54,243 bases of DNA from Bacteroidota bacterium (GTDB lineage Bacteria > Bacteroidota > Bacteroidia > Palsa-965). The stretch is taken from contig VBWE01000023.1 in assembly GCA_006218065.1 (NCBI GenBank), positions 70,310-124,552 on the forward strand, given 5' to 3'. Both the position numbers and the translations under genes were made by a program. Position 1 is the first letter of the stretch. Every line of letters begins with the position of its first letter. This document shows positions 36,097-45,089 of the stretch, one piece after another. Below the pieces are notes generated by a model. It saw only the letters and a list, made by a program, of their open reading frames with translations. It ran no database searches and was not told where the DNA came from.

Positions 36097-36870
36097 TTAC
36101 TGTGCATTCCAACCGCCATCAATCGGCAGTGCAGTCCCCGTAATTAAATTTCCCGCATCGCTGCAGAGGAAAACGCAGATCGCGCCGATGTCTTCCACTT
36201 TCACGAACTGTTTTACGGGCTGTTTCACGAGCATCACTTTTTGAATGACTTCCGCTTCGCTGATGCCGTGCGTTTTCGCCTGGTCTTTGATTTGATTTTT
36301 CACCAGCGGCGTTTCCACGTAGCCGGGACAGATGGCGTTGCAGGTTACACCGAAAGGCGCACCTTCGAGCGCGACTACTTTCGAAAAACCGACAATGCCG
36401 TGCTTGGCGGCCACGTAAGCCGACTTGAATTCGGAAGCGGTGAGTCCGTGCGCCGAAGCGATATTGATAATGCGTCCCCATTTCCGTTCTTTCATGCCGC
36501 GCACGAGCAGGCGCGTAGTATGAAAAGCGGCGGTGAGGTTGAGGTCGATGATTGCGTTCCATTTTTCAACGGGAAAATCTTCCACGGCCGCCACGAACTG
36601 GATACCGGCATTGTTGATGAGCACATCGACAGAGCCGAGATTTTTTTCCGTTTCGCCGATATAAGTTTCAATTTCGGCAGGATGGAGCAGGTTGGCGGGG
36701 GAGAAATACGTTTTTACGCCGAATTCTTTCCCGACTTTGGCGGCTGTTTCGGCGCCGTCGGCTTCCAGCCCGTTAAAGGATATGGCATAGCCGGCGCGGG
36801 CCATTTCGCGGGCAATGCCCAGGCCGATGCCGCTGGTGCTGCCGGTGATTAAAGCTACTTTCTGAGTCAT
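36097..36870 (-). CDS. 3-hydroxybutyrate dehydrogenase (short-chain dehydrogenase)
   Basis: The 257-aa Rossmann-fold SDR has cofactor motif TGSTSGIGLG (9-18), NNAGI (86-90), catalytic S139, Y152 and K156, and a C-terminal ITGTALPIDGGWNAQ tail. The NGLEADGAE stretch after the first strand and the tail fit D-3-hydroxybutyrate dehydrogenase (NAD-dependent, hydroxybutyrate to acetoacetate), though other SDR roles are possible. It is divergent from the flavin-reductase gene with 128 nt between starts, and monocistronic by layout. Confidence 0.8.
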   Translation of the reverse strand: MTQKVALITGSTSGIGLGIAREMARAGYAISFNGLEADGAETAAKVGKEFGVKTYFSPANLLHPAEIETYIGETEKNLGSVDVLINNAGIQFVAAVEDFPVEKWNAIIDLNLTAAFHTTRLLVRGMKERKWGRIINIASAHGLTASEFKSAYVAAKHGIVGFSKVVALEGAPFGVTCNAICPGYVETPLVKNQIKDQAKTHGISEAEVIQKVMLVKQPVKQFVKVEDIGAICVFLCSDAGNLITGTALPIDGGWNAQ

Positions 36871-36998
36871 TTTATTTCGGTAGAATATTTCGCTAAGTTA
36901 CATATTACAACATCCCGGAAATGTTGGCAAACTGTTGAAAAATCGGCCGGGATGGCCGGGGCTTTTGGCTAACTTTGTTGTCCTTTCGCCGCTGAATT

Positions 36999-37854
36999 AT
37001 GCTGACCATTGATCCGAAAGAACAAAAAGTATCCGCTGTGCACCAGTACCTGCTGCATGCCGTGGCGCCGCGTCCCATTGCTTTTGTAAGCACCGTGGAC
37101 AAAGACGGCCATCCGAATCTCAGCCCGTTCAGTTTTTTCAACGTTTTCAGCGCCAATCCGCCGGTCGCCATTTTTTCACCCGCCCGCAGCGGCCGTACCG
37201 GCGCGACAAAAAACACCTTCGATAACGCGAAGGAAACCGGCGAATGTGTGATCAACGTGGTGAATTACGCGCTGGTCCAGCAGGCTTCGCTCAGCAGTAC
37301 GGAATACCCGAAAGGCGTAAACGAATTCGTGAAAGCGGGACTCACCGAAGAACCGTCGAAACTGGTCCGCGCCCCGCGGGTGAAGGAATCTCCCGTGCAG
37401 CTGGAATGTAAAGTGCGCGAAGTGATCGAACTCGGGCAGCAGGGCGGCGCAGGAAATCTCGTGATCTGCGAAGTGCTTTTGATCCATGTTGATGAAAAAG
37501 TACTCGGTGAGGATAATATGATCGACCAGCATAAGATCGATCTCGTGGGAAGGCTCGGCGGCGACTGGTATTGCCGGGTTTCGGGCAATGCGCTTTTCAA
37601 AGTGGCCAAACCGCTGCTCACCATCGGCATGGGCGTTGACAGCCTGCCGGAACGGATCCGCCTGAGCAATGTGCTCACCGGGAATCACCTCGGCCAGCTC
37701 GGGAATACGGAACAGTTGCCGCAAAGCGAAGAGGTAATCAGCTACCGGAATTCCGGCGCTATCGGCGAAGCTGCATCACATCGCGGCGCGTTTGCTCGAC
37801 GAAGGAAAAGTGAATGAAGCGTGGAAAGTGCTGCTGGCGGCGGAGTTGCATTAG
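36999..37854 (+). CDS. Flavin reductase-like FMN-binding protein, frameshifted near C-terminus
   Basis: The protein has the split-barrel flavin reductase fold with motifs APRPIAFVSTVDKDGHPNLS (residues about 23-42), SPFSFFNVFSANPP and GRTGATKNT. It is usually a partner of monooxygenases or a decarboxylase-type flavoprotein. The open frame ends at 37817 after 272 residues with an atypical tail. In the +1 frame the sequence continues as KLHHIAARLLDEGKVNEAWK and VLLAAELH to a stop at 37854, which looks like the family's natural C-terminus. One extra base around 37741-37745 would explain it. It may be a real frameshift or a sequencing error. Confidence 0.75.
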
Positions 37855-37913
37855 CATGATGAATACTTACGAATCAGGAAAAATATTTTTATAAACACGT
37901 AAACTCAAGTCTC

Positions 37914-38285
37914 ATGTTCAATATCACAGGTACACTCAAAATGAAAAGCGCCGAGCAAAAGGTGTCTGAAAAATTCCGTAAACGCGATTTCGTCCTCACC
38001 GACAATGCATCGCAGTATCCGCAGTACATCAGCTTCCAGCTGGTACAGGATCGCTGCAGCCTGATCGATGGATTCCAGGAAGGACAGGAAATCCGTGTAT
38101 TTTTCAACCTGCGCGGCCGCGAATGGCGCGCTCCTTCGGGAGAAATCAAGTATTTCAACACGCTCGAAGCCTGGAAAATCGAATCCGTAAGCGCACAGCA
38201 GCCTGCTGCGAATACTTCGGCTACGGTTACCCCGGATGTAACGACATTCTCCGGCGGAGAAGAAACGGACGATCTGCCGTTTTAA
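37914..38285 (+). CDS. DUF3127 domain protein
   Basis: The 123-aa protein has an N-terminal beta-barrel domain (about 1-92, MFNITGTLKMK to YFNTLEAWKIESV) of the DUF3127 family, an OB-like fold conserved in Bacteroidota and thought to bind single-stranded DNA. A disordered Thr/Ala/Ser-rich tail ends in an acidic ETDDLPF that recalls SSB C-terminal tips (DDLPF). This supports an SSB-like interaction role, which is inference. A terminator follows 26 nt after its stop. Confidence 0.85.
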   Translation: MFNITGTLKMKSAEQKVSEKFRKRDFVLTDNASQYPQYISFQLVQDRCSLIDGFQEGQEIRVFFNLRGREWRAPSGEIKYFNTLEAWKIESVSAQQPAANTSATVTPDVTTFSGGEETDDLPF

Positions 38286-38310
38286 AAAGTCAGTGATTGA
38301 TGATGATGAG

Positions 38311-38344
38311 CTGCGTTCCGGGAAACCGGGGCGCAGTTTTTTTA
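38311..38344 (+). terminator. Terminator after DUF3127 gene
   Basis: Stem CTGCGTTCCGG with CCGGGGCGCAG (two G-U-type pairs) around GAAA, then TTTTTTTA. Confidence 0.85.
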
Positions 38345-38380
38345 GTCACATTTACTTTGAGGGCAATTAAAAAACGCTCA

Positions 38381-38490
38381 ACACCAAATGTTCAATTAGC
38401 AATGTTCATCGGACAAATTCACCAGCCTGCCATAGCTGTGCGGCGGGCAGGTTGTTTCTTGTGCGTTGTGCGTTTGGCGTTGAACATTAA
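38381..38490. repeat. Word-repeat element with CCTGCC hairpin
   Basis: It contains a TCAACACCAAATG word on the left and its degenerate inverted counterpart near 38470-38488. The central hairpin at 38426-38451 (CCTGCC to GGCAGG) is a common Bacteroidota repeat. Pairing is imperfect. Confidence 0.55.
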
Positions 38491-38514
38491 TACCTTAAAG
38501 GAATAAAGACGTTC

Positions 38515-39303
38515 TTAATTACCTGATTGGTAAATTTCAATGGTGGAATCGCGCTGGAAATAGAGCCGCTCTTTTTCCATCCGCACCGCCCGGAGCGTGC
38601 TGTCGGCAAGTGCGAGTTTTCCTTCTTCCTGTGTACCGAGGTGGTAACTGTTCAGCCCGCCGTTTGCAAAATAAAAAATCACATCGCCGTTGACCTGGAA
38701 ATTTTTCAGGCCTTTGACCGGTATCGTTTTATAATACGTTCCGAATACGTCGAAAACCAAAATGCCGGTTGACGGGTTGTTCAGGAAAAGCCGGTTGCCG
38801 GATTCGAGCAGGAAAGCGGGCTGCAGTTCGACATTCAGTTGCTGCGCAAGATTCCCGGTACGGTGACTCACCTGCAGGTTGTTCTGCAAACGCACCAGCT
38901 CGAAATTCTGCTGATCGTAAAGCCAGAGCGCATTATCGTACGAATTGCAGACCAGCGTGGCCTGTGCAAAACCGAGATCCTGCAAACGCACGGGCGATCC
39001 GTTCAGGCTCATCGTATTGTCGAGAAAAGCGACCTGCGAAAAATTCCGGTAAAAAAGCACGATGCGCAGCAGGTTGGTCGCGTCCACTGAACTGATTTCC
39101 CCGGCTGTTTTATCGCTGAAGCTGCGCTGCAGGTTTCCGTCGCGGTCGTATTTATCGATCCGCTCGTTTTTCATCACGTAAAGATTGCCCATCGGGTCGG
39201 TGGTGAACTGCACGCCGGCAAGCGGAAGTTTTTTCACGGGCTTCAGATCGCCTTCGGAAAAAGCGCAGAAAATAAAAAGCAGGAAAAAAGCGAAAATCCG
39301 CAT
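38515..39303 (-). CDS. Conserved exported beta-propeller-like protein
   Basis: The 262-aa protein has a signal peptide (MRIFAFFLLFIFCAFSEG). The mature part reads as repeated propeller-like strands (NLYVMKNERIDKYDRDGN, NALWLYDQQNFELVRLQ, GILVFDVFGTYYKTIPVKG, VIFYFANGGLNSYHLGT). The pattern resembles an NHL or PQQ-type blade series of a small propeller. It lies 45 nt downstream of the GH3-family gene on the same strand, possibly co-transcribed with it. Function unknown. Confidence 0.6.
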   Translation of the reverse strand: MRIFAFFLLFIFCAFSEGDLKPVKKLPLAGVQFTTDPMGNLYVMKNERIDKYDRDGNLQRSFSDKTAGEISSVDATNLLRIVLFYRNFSQVAFLDNTMSLNGSPVRLQDLGFAQATLVCNSYDNALWLYDQQNFELVRLQNNLQVSHRTGNLAQQLNVELQPAFLLESGNRLFLNNPSTGILVFDVFGTYYKTIPVKGLKNFQVNGDVIFYFANGGLNSYHLGTQEEGKLALADSTLRAVRMEKERLYFQRDSTIEIYQSGN

Positions 39304-39348
39304 AGGCGTTTATCGGCAAGCTTTGTACCAAAGTTAAGGAATCCGCGC

Positions 39349-40878
39349 TTAAAGAGCCTTACGGACGCCCGCAACCGCCAGCACTTCCTCCAGCGTTTTA
39401 CGTTCGTTGCTCAGCCGCGGTACTTTGTGCTGCCCGCCCAGCTTGTCTTTCGACTTCAGCCACTGGTAGAAAGTGCCTTTCGGAACGGGAATAACGGAAA
39501 GCGGCTGCAGTACGTAATTGTTGTACCGTTTGGCTTCGTAATCGGAATTCAGTGCCTTGAGTGCGTTGTCGAGCAGCTCGGAAAAGTAACCGATACTTTC
39601 CGGTTCTTTTTCAAATTCGATCACCCATTCGTGCGCGCCGCTCGTCCTTTTGCCCATGAAAATCGGGGCGACGGTGTATTCACTCACGGAAGCGCCGGTT
39701 TTTTCGCAGGCGATCTCCAGCGCCCGTTCCGCATTTTCCACCATCACTTCTTCGCCGAACACGTTAATGAATTGTTTCGTTCTTCCCGTGATGCGGAAAC
39801 GGTACGGCGCTGTGGATGTGAACTGGATCGTATCGCCGAGCTGGTAGCGCCAGAGCCCGGCATTGGTGCTGATCACCATCGCGTAATTTTTCCCGGGTTC
39901 CACTTCTTCGAGCGAAATAGCTTTGCCGTTTTCTTTATTCCATTCTTCCGCCGGGAGAAACTCGTAATAAATCCCGTAATCGAGCATCAGCAGCAGTTCG
40001 TTCGAATCTTTCTGATCCTGTATGCCGAAAAATCCTTCCGATGCATTGTACAATTCGAGGTAACGCAGGTCATTCCCGCCGATCGTTTGCCTGAGCTGTT
40101 CGCGGTAGGGTGTAAGGCTTACGCCACCGTGGTAATAGACTTCGAGGTTGGGCCATACTTCGCGGATATGTTTTTTTCCTGAAAGATCCAGCACACGTCT
40201 TATAAGTACAAGCATCCACGAAGGAACGCCGGCCATGCTCGTCATGTTTTCGTTCATCACGGCCTGCGCCATCTTGTCTAATTTTTCTTCCCAGCCGCTC
40301 ATCAGTGCGATGGACGAATGCGGCGCGCGCAGCAGGTCGGCCCAGAGCGGCAGGTTCTGGATGATAATCGCACTCACGTCGCCGTGATAGGATTCCGTTT
40401 CGCTGAAAATATCGGTATGGTGACTTCCGCCCAGCGCGAGATTTTTCCCCGTGAAAAGCTGGTGGTCCGGATAATTGTTGCAGTACAGCGAAACCATGTC
40501 CTTGCCGCCGCGGTAATGACAGTCTTCGAGCGCTTCGCGGCTTACGGGAATGAATTTGCTTTTGTCGCCGGTAGTGCCGGATGATTTGGCGAACCAGAGA
40601 ATTTCGTCCGGCCAGAGTAAATTCTGCTCGCCGCGCCGCACCCGGTCGATCCAGGGTTTCAGCGAATCATACGTTTGAAGCGGTACGCGTTCCCGGAATT
40701 GTTTTTGCGTTTTGATAGAACGGTAATCATATTTCCTTCCCCATTCGGTTTCCGCACCCGAAGCCATGAGCCGCTGGAACCATTCGCGCTGCACCTCGCC
40801 CGGGTATTTCATAAACAGCTCGATCTGGTGCATACGTTTCACCATGAGCCAGGACGCGATGGAATTCAGCAAAGCCAT
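39349..40878 (-). CDS. GH3-family adenylate-forming enzyme
   Basis: The 509-aa protein is a full-length GH3 auxin-responsive promoter family protein. The ATP/AMP loop is SSGTTG (99-104), the adenylate motif is LYNASEGFFGIQD (about 285), and GRTKQFINVFGEEV (about 385) holds the C-domain hinge. Plant GH3 enzymes join amino acids to acyl acids; the bacterial acceptor is unknown. It is widespread in Bacteroidota. It precedes the propeller-like gene on the same strand. Confidence 0.88.
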   Translation of the reverse strand: MALLNSIASWLMVKRMHQIELFMKYPGEVQREWFQRLMASGAETEWGRKYDYRSIKTQKQFRERVPLQTYDSLKPWIDRVRRGEQNLLWPDEILWFAKSSGTTGDKSKFIPVSREALEDCHYRGGKDMVSLYCNNYPDHQLFTGKNLALGGSHHTDIFSETESYHGDVSAIIIQNLPLWADLLRAPHSSIALMSGWEEKLDKMAQAVMNENMTSMAGVPSWMLVLIRRVLDLSGKKHIREVWPNLEVYYHGGVSLTPYREQLRQTIGGNDLRYLELYNASEGFFGIQDQKDSNELLLMLDYGIYYEFLPAEEWNKENGKAISLEEVEPGKNYAMVISTNAGLWRYQLGDTIQFTSTAPYRFRITGRTKQFINVFGEEVMVENAERALEIACEKTGASVSEYTVAPIFMGKRTSGAHEWVIEFEKEPESIGYFSELLDNALKALNSDYEAKRYNNYVLQPLSVIPVPKGTFYQWLKSKDKLGGQHKVPRLSNERKTLEEVLAVAGVRKAL

Positions 40879-40939
40879 ATCAGAGACTGTTTAAAATCAA
40901 GATCACGGAAATAAAAGTAAACAATTCAATACGTCTTCG

Positions 40940-41083
40940 GTACCAGTTTGCAGTTGGCAGTTTGCAGTTGGCAATTTTTGTTCTGTTTAAACAAGGAGTT
41001 CGTCGGTCCTGACGACTTCCCTGTAAAACCAAAACTGCCAACTGCAAACTGCCAACTGCAAACTGCCAACTGCAAACTGGTAC
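40940..41083. repeat. 34-bp perfect inverted-repeat element of a 14-bp word
   Basis: The left arm 40940-40973 and right arm 41050-41083 are perfect 34-bp reverse complements. The word TGCCAACTGCAAAC is tandemly repeated, three copies on the right. The 76-nt centre has no coding frame. It sits between the GH3 and PolX-like genes. Confidence 0.88.
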
Positions 41084-41117
41084 AACAATTCATCCCGAAG
41101 GGATTTTAAACAGTTCC

Positions 41118-42746
41118 TCAGGAAAGCCCTTTCTTTTTCTTGATCCCAGTAAAGTACTTCGAAATTTCTTCACCGGAAAGTGCGTTGAAGCACATGTCTT
41201 TCGTCAGCATGCCTTTCCGTGCCACGCAAACGCCGTAGTACATATCGAGCAAGCCGTCTTTTTCGTGCGCATCCGGGTTGATGGAAATCTGCACTCCCTT
41301 TTCCAGGCAATACGGAATCCAGCGCCAGTCGATATCCAGCCGGTAAGGATGCGCATTGAGTTCTATGATCACCTGGTTGGCGGCGCAGGCATCGATAATT
41401 TTTTTGTGATCGACCGGGTATCCTTCGCGCGAAAGCAGCAGGCGGCCCGTGGGATGACCGAGTATCGTGGTGTACGGATTTTCAATCGCGCGAAGCAGGC
41501 GCGTGGTGGCTTTTTCCTTGTCCATCTTCAGTCCCGAGTGAACAGAACCGACGATGAAATCGAATGTCTTTAAAATCTCCTCCGGGTAATCCAGCGAGCC
41601 GTCATGTAAAATATCCGATTCGATGCCTTTAAAGATCCGGAAGGGCGCGAGTTTTTTATTCAGCGCGTCGATCTCTTCCTGCTGCGCCGCAACACGATCG
41701 GCTTTCAGCCCGTTCGCATAAAAAGCCGACTGCGAATGATCGCAGATGCCGAGGTAATCATAATCGAGTTTTTTGCAATGCTCCGCCATTTCCTGCAGCG
41801 TATGCATGCCGTCGCTCCAGGTACTGTGGTTGTGCAGGATCCCGCGCAGGTCGGTCATTTCCACCAGCTGCGGAATTTTGTTCTGCTGCGCGAGCAGGAT
41901 TTCGCCGCGGCCTTCGCGCAGTTCCGGTTCGATGTACTGCAGTTTCATTTCCGCGAATCCCGCTTCTTCCGATTTTGCGTTTGCGGGAATGGCAATATGT
42001 GCGGTTTCGAGTTGTTCCAGGTGTTCGGGCGAAGCGCTGTGCGTGAGCAGGGCTGTGTAAAACTCACCGGCGGTGCATTGCGTGATCCCGACGGGAACCC
42101 GGTGATGGTTTTCAAAATCGTCGAGCGAAATATCACCTTCAAATGCCACAACCGCTTCGATGCTTTCCACGATCTCGCATTTGCGGCGAACGGCGCCGGC
42201 GAGTGAAACGAGTTCCGTTTTGCACTGCGCTTTCAGGAATTCCACCAGCCGCTGTGCTGTTGCTTCTGCCGTAGCGTAGTGAAATTTCCCTTTCGCACCC
42301 ATATTGAACTCGATGGCTTTCCGCACCTGTTCCTGCGTCTTCGTTCCGAAACCTTTCAGATCGACGAGCCTGTTTTCGTGGCAGGCGTAAAGCAATTCGC
42401 CTACGGATTCCACTTCGAGTTCTTTCCAGAGCTGCGCTACTTTTTTCGGACCGATGCCTTTTACGCCGAGCATTTCGATAACTCCGGCCGGGGTTTTGTC
42501 CAGCAGCGCCTGCAGTTCTTTGGTCACGCCGTGCTGTTCGAGTTCAATGATTTTTTGCGCGATGCCTTTGCCGATACCTTCTATCTGTTCCAGCTCTTCG
42601 AGCGATTTCCCGGCAAGATCGATCCCGGTTTTGTCGAGGCGGTAAGCGGCGTTGCTCAGCGATTTTACTTTGAACGGGTTGTCCCCGTGCAATTCCATTA
42701 ACTGTGCGGTGAGTTTCAGTGCGTGGGCGATATCTTCGGTTGTCAT
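41118..42746 (-). CDS. PolX-like protein: helix-hairpin-helix, degenerate polymerase, PHP phosphoesterase
   Basis: The 542-aa protein has an N-terminal HhH region (KGIAQKI at about 60, GVKGIGPKKV at about 94-103, GFGTKTQEQV at about 132-141). A polymerase-X-like palm follows (about 150-295), but the usual GSxRRG...DIDxL motif reads AGAVRRKCEIVESIEAVV, with both catalytic aspartates replaced. A complete C-terminal PHP domain (about 300-530) keeps HNHSTWSDG, ICDHS, GIESDI, VGSVHS, LGHPTG, NAHPYRLD and ISINPDAH. The product is therefore probably a 3'-5' exonuclease or phosphoesterase rather than a polymerase. ATG 42746 (MTTEDIA) is chosen because the upstream extension is repeat-derived and hydrophobic. 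Confidence 0.87.
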   Translation of the reverse strand: MTTEDIAHALKLTAQLMELHGDNPFKVKSLSNAAYRLDKTGIDLAGKSLEELEQIEGIGKGIAQKIIELEQHGVTKELQALLDKTPAGVIEMLGVKGIGPKKVAQLWKELEVESVGELLYACHENRLVDLKGFGTKTQEQVRKAIEFNMGAKGKFHYATAEATAQRLVEFLKAQCKTELVSLAGAVRRKCEIVESIEAVVAFEGDISLDDFENHHRVPVGITQCTAGEFYTALLTHSASPEHLEQLETAHIAIPANAKSEEAGFAEMKLQYIEPELREGRGEILLAQQNKIPQLVEMTDLRGILHNHSTWSDGMHTLQEMAEHCKKLDYDYLGICDHSQSAFYANGLKADRVAAQQEEIDALNKKLAPFRIFKGIESDILHDGSLDYPEEILKTFDFIVGSVHSGLKMDKEKATTRLLRAIENPYTTILGHPTGRLLLSREGYPVDHKKIIDACAANQVIIELNAHPYRLDIDWRWIPYCLEKGVQISINPDAHEKDGLLDMYYGVCVARKGMLTKDMCFNALSGEEISKYFTGIKKKKGLS

Positions 42747-42841
42747 GGATCTTGTTTGTTTTGTAAAGATAAAAAATCGGCAGGCCGCGATTAAGAATTG
42801 ATGACAGATATTCCTAAACAAGAAGACTGAAAAACAACCAA

Positions 42842-42876
42842 GGAACACAGAGTCTCCGTAGTACTCTGTGTTCTCC
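42842..42876. repeat. ACACAGAG word inverted repeat
   Basis: Arms AACACAGAGT (42844-42853) and ACTCTGTGTT (42863-42872) are a perfect 10-bp inverted repeat within a slightly longer one (GGAACACAGAGT / ACTCTGTGTTCTCC). A related fragment recurs at 44612-44636. Confidence 0.8.
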
Positions 42877-42956
42877 GTGCCTCTGTAGTAAATCTGGAAA
42901 CCCAGGTTATTGTACTGGCAAGTTAACGGTTCTGTATTTTCTAATAACCCAATTCG

Positions 42957-42964
42957 TATTTTTG
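42957..42964 (+). promoter_or_regulatory. -7 element upstream of secreted gene
   Basis: TATTTTTG, 7 nt before the ATG at 42972. The -33 element is weak. A near-leaderless transcript is implied. Confidence 0.35.
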
Positions 42965-42971
42965 ATACCAG

Positions 42972-44558
42972 ATGAGAACAATTCTTTTTTCGCTGCTGAT
43001 CCTGTTTTCAGCAAAGCTTTCCGCACAATATGGCCCGCAACCGCCGTTTACCGTTGAACTGGAACCTGTAGTTACCCTGAACCCGCTCCCGGGCATGCAT
43101 TCTTTTGCTTTCGCGAAGTCGGGCAGCAAGTGGCTTTTCGTGGGCGGACGGATAAATGGGCTGCACGGTTTTTCCACGAACGACAATTTCGCGGTGGAAT
43201 ATGCGAACTATAACGTGATCGTGATCGACACGGTCTCCTGGCAGTATTATACTTCACCGCTCACGGGTCTTGCACAAGGTATCGCCGATCCGCTCACGTC
43301 CACGAACATGCAGTACGTGCATAACGGGAATTACCTGTACATGACCGGCGGATTCGGCTGGGACAGCACAACGAACCGTTATGTAACGTATCCCACGCTC
43401 ACGGCCATCGACGTGAACAATATGATCAGTGCCGTGATGAGCGGAGGAAATATCGCCACGCATATCCGGCAGATCGTGGACACTAACCTGCGTGTTTGCG
43501 GAGGGGAAATGTACATGCTCAACGGCCGTTATCATTTGCTTTTCGGTCACGACTTTCGCGGCCGTTATTCCGATCCGCCTATCCCGACTTTCACGCAGGT
43601 GTACACGCGGCAGATACGCTCATTCGACATCGTGGATGACGGCGTAAATCTTTCCGTCGCTAATTATTTCACGATGACGGATACGAATAATTTCCACCGC
43701 CGCGACCTGAACGTGGGACCGATTCTTCTTCCCGGCGCAGTGCCGGCACTGGAAGCATACAGCGGCGTTTTCCAGAAAGGTATCGACCTGCCCTGGCCTT
43801 CGCCGATCGTATTTGACGGAACGGCCACGGTGATGGACAGCAGTTTCACGCAGCAGTTCAGCAATTATACCTGCCCGCTGCTCCCGGTTTTCGATTCGGT
43901 GCACGAAAGTATGTACACGGTTTTTTTCGGCGGGATGAGCTGGTACGATTACAATCCGCAATCCGGCCTGCCGGTTTATGATTCGCTCGTTCCTTTTGTC
44001 AGCGACATCAGCTGTGTGATCCGCGATGCCGCCGGTAATCATGCCGAAGGTGTACTTCCCGAACAAATGCCGGGCCTGAAAGGATCCAACGCCAAATTCG
44101 TCTGGAACGATTCCGCCGCGCATTTCTCCAACGACGTACTCGATATCCGCAGTCTCAGCGGACGCACGCTGGCCGGGTATATCGTAGGCGGAATCCGTTC
44201 GGATGCGCCCAACCGGCCGAACATCACTTTTGCGCACGATACCGTATACCGCGTGTATATTACGCCGGACCAGGTTTTACTGAACGCAAAAAAAACGGAC
44301 GCGGTGGAATTCCTGCGCGTATTTCCGAATCCTGCGAAGGAACAGGTTTGCGTGCGCATCAAATTGCAGAACCCGTCGCCGCTTCACCTGCAGCTTTTCG
44401 ATATGCAGGGAAGGATGGTGCGGGAGGAAAAAATCGCACAGGCTTCCGGCCAGCACGATTACTTTTTGTCGCTGAAAAACGTGGCTGCCGGTTCGTACCG
44501 CCTGCAGATTACCGGGAAGGATTTCCGGAAAGTGGAGCAGGTGGGCGTGATACGTTAG
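42972..44558 (+). CDS. Secreted Kelch-like beta-propeller protein with T9SS sorting domain
   Basis: The 528-aa protein has a signal peptide (MRTILFSLLILFSAKLSAQ). The body has Kelch-type repeats (KWLFVGGRINGLHGF, YLYMTGGFGWDSTTNRYVTY, TVFFGGMSWYDY, GYIVGGIRSDAP). A C-terminal T9SS type A domain (LRVFPNPAKEQVCVRIKLQN to the end) directs it to the cell surface. Function beyond ligand or glycan binding is unknown. It lies alone, with repeat fragments on both sides. Confidence 0.8.
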   Translation: MRTILFSLLILFSAKLSAQYGPQPPFTVELEPVVTLNPLPGMHSFAFAKSGSKWLFVGGRINGLHGFSTNDNFAVEYANYNVIVIDTVSWQYYTSPLTGLAQGIADPLTSTNMQYVHNGNYLYMTGGFGWDSTTNRYVTYPTLTAIDVNNMISAVMSGGNIATHIRQIVDTNLRVCGGEMYMLNGRYHLLFGHDFRGRYSDPPIPTFTQVYTRQIRSFDIVDDGVNLSVANYFTMTDTNNFHRRDLNVGPILLPGAVPALEAYSGVFQKGIDLPWPSPIVFDGTATVMDSSFTQQFSNYTCPLLPVFDSVHESMYTVFFGGMSWYDYNPQSGLPVYDSLVPFVSDISCVIRDAAGNHAEGVLPEQMPGLKGSNAKFVWNDSAAHFSNDVLDIRSLSGRTLAGYIVGGIRSDAPNRPNITFAHDTVYRVYITPDQVLLNAKKTDAVEFLRVFPNPAKEQVCVRIKLQNPSPLHLQLFDMQGRMVREEKIAQASGQHDYFLSLKNVAAGSYRLQITGKDFRKVEQVGVIR

Positions 44559-45089
44559 GTTCGTTTTCCTTTCCGTAGCCCGGTTTGTTTTTCTTTCGAT
44601 ACAAACTAAAGGTACACAGAGGAGATACAGAGCACACTTGATCCGCGCGTCACGAAATAAGCCGCTGCTGCCGGGGCAGAAATATCCATCGGAATTTCCA
44701 GTCTTTTCATTTTCGGGTACTTCCTGAACCTCTGCGGCTGCTCATCCGGGTAATTAAATAGTTAAGCTTAATCGCTGTTTTTTGCAGACGAAAGCAATTA
44801 TACCATCTACGAAATCCATCGGTAAATTACAAACGGTAATCCGTAAACTGCGGATTACCATCCGTCAACTCGCTGCTTTTTTAATGATTCCCGCGTATAG
44901 TTTTGCCCCGGATCAAAAACAGTACGGATTCACATATTAATTGTCAGTATTTGTGAATGTGAAGCATACCTGTAATTAAAATCAATGAATAAACAGCTCT
45001 TCCAGGGCTTTACCAGCCTTTCTGATACCGGGGGATCCGGCGCGTTTTCCGAAAAGCGTACGAGTAGGAAAATAAATACACAACCCAAA
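44559..45089. other. Gene-free 0.5-kb region with repeat fragment and hairpin
   Basis: It holds a single-arm ACACAGAG fragment (44612-44636), a perfect 9-bp hairpin GGTAATCCG/CGGATTACC (44835-44843 with 44851-44859), and a -7 match TAGTTTTG (44898-44905). An open stretch in the frame of the next gene (from 44985) is not thought to be coding because the signal peptide starts at 45090. Confidence 0.6.

Noticed and set aside
40940-41083. Possible CRISPR array
   Set aside because: The repeats are 14-bp head-to-tail words in two inverted arms with no unique spacers of regular length and no cas genes.
42747-42848. N-terminal extension of the PolX-like protein from 42848
   Set aside because: The extra residues are hydrophobic and include repeat-element sequence; homologous starts begin MTTEDI-like at 42746.
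44985-45089. N-terminal extension of the fibre-like gene
   Set aside because: It would place the signal peptide 35 residues in; ATG 45090 gives a normal one.
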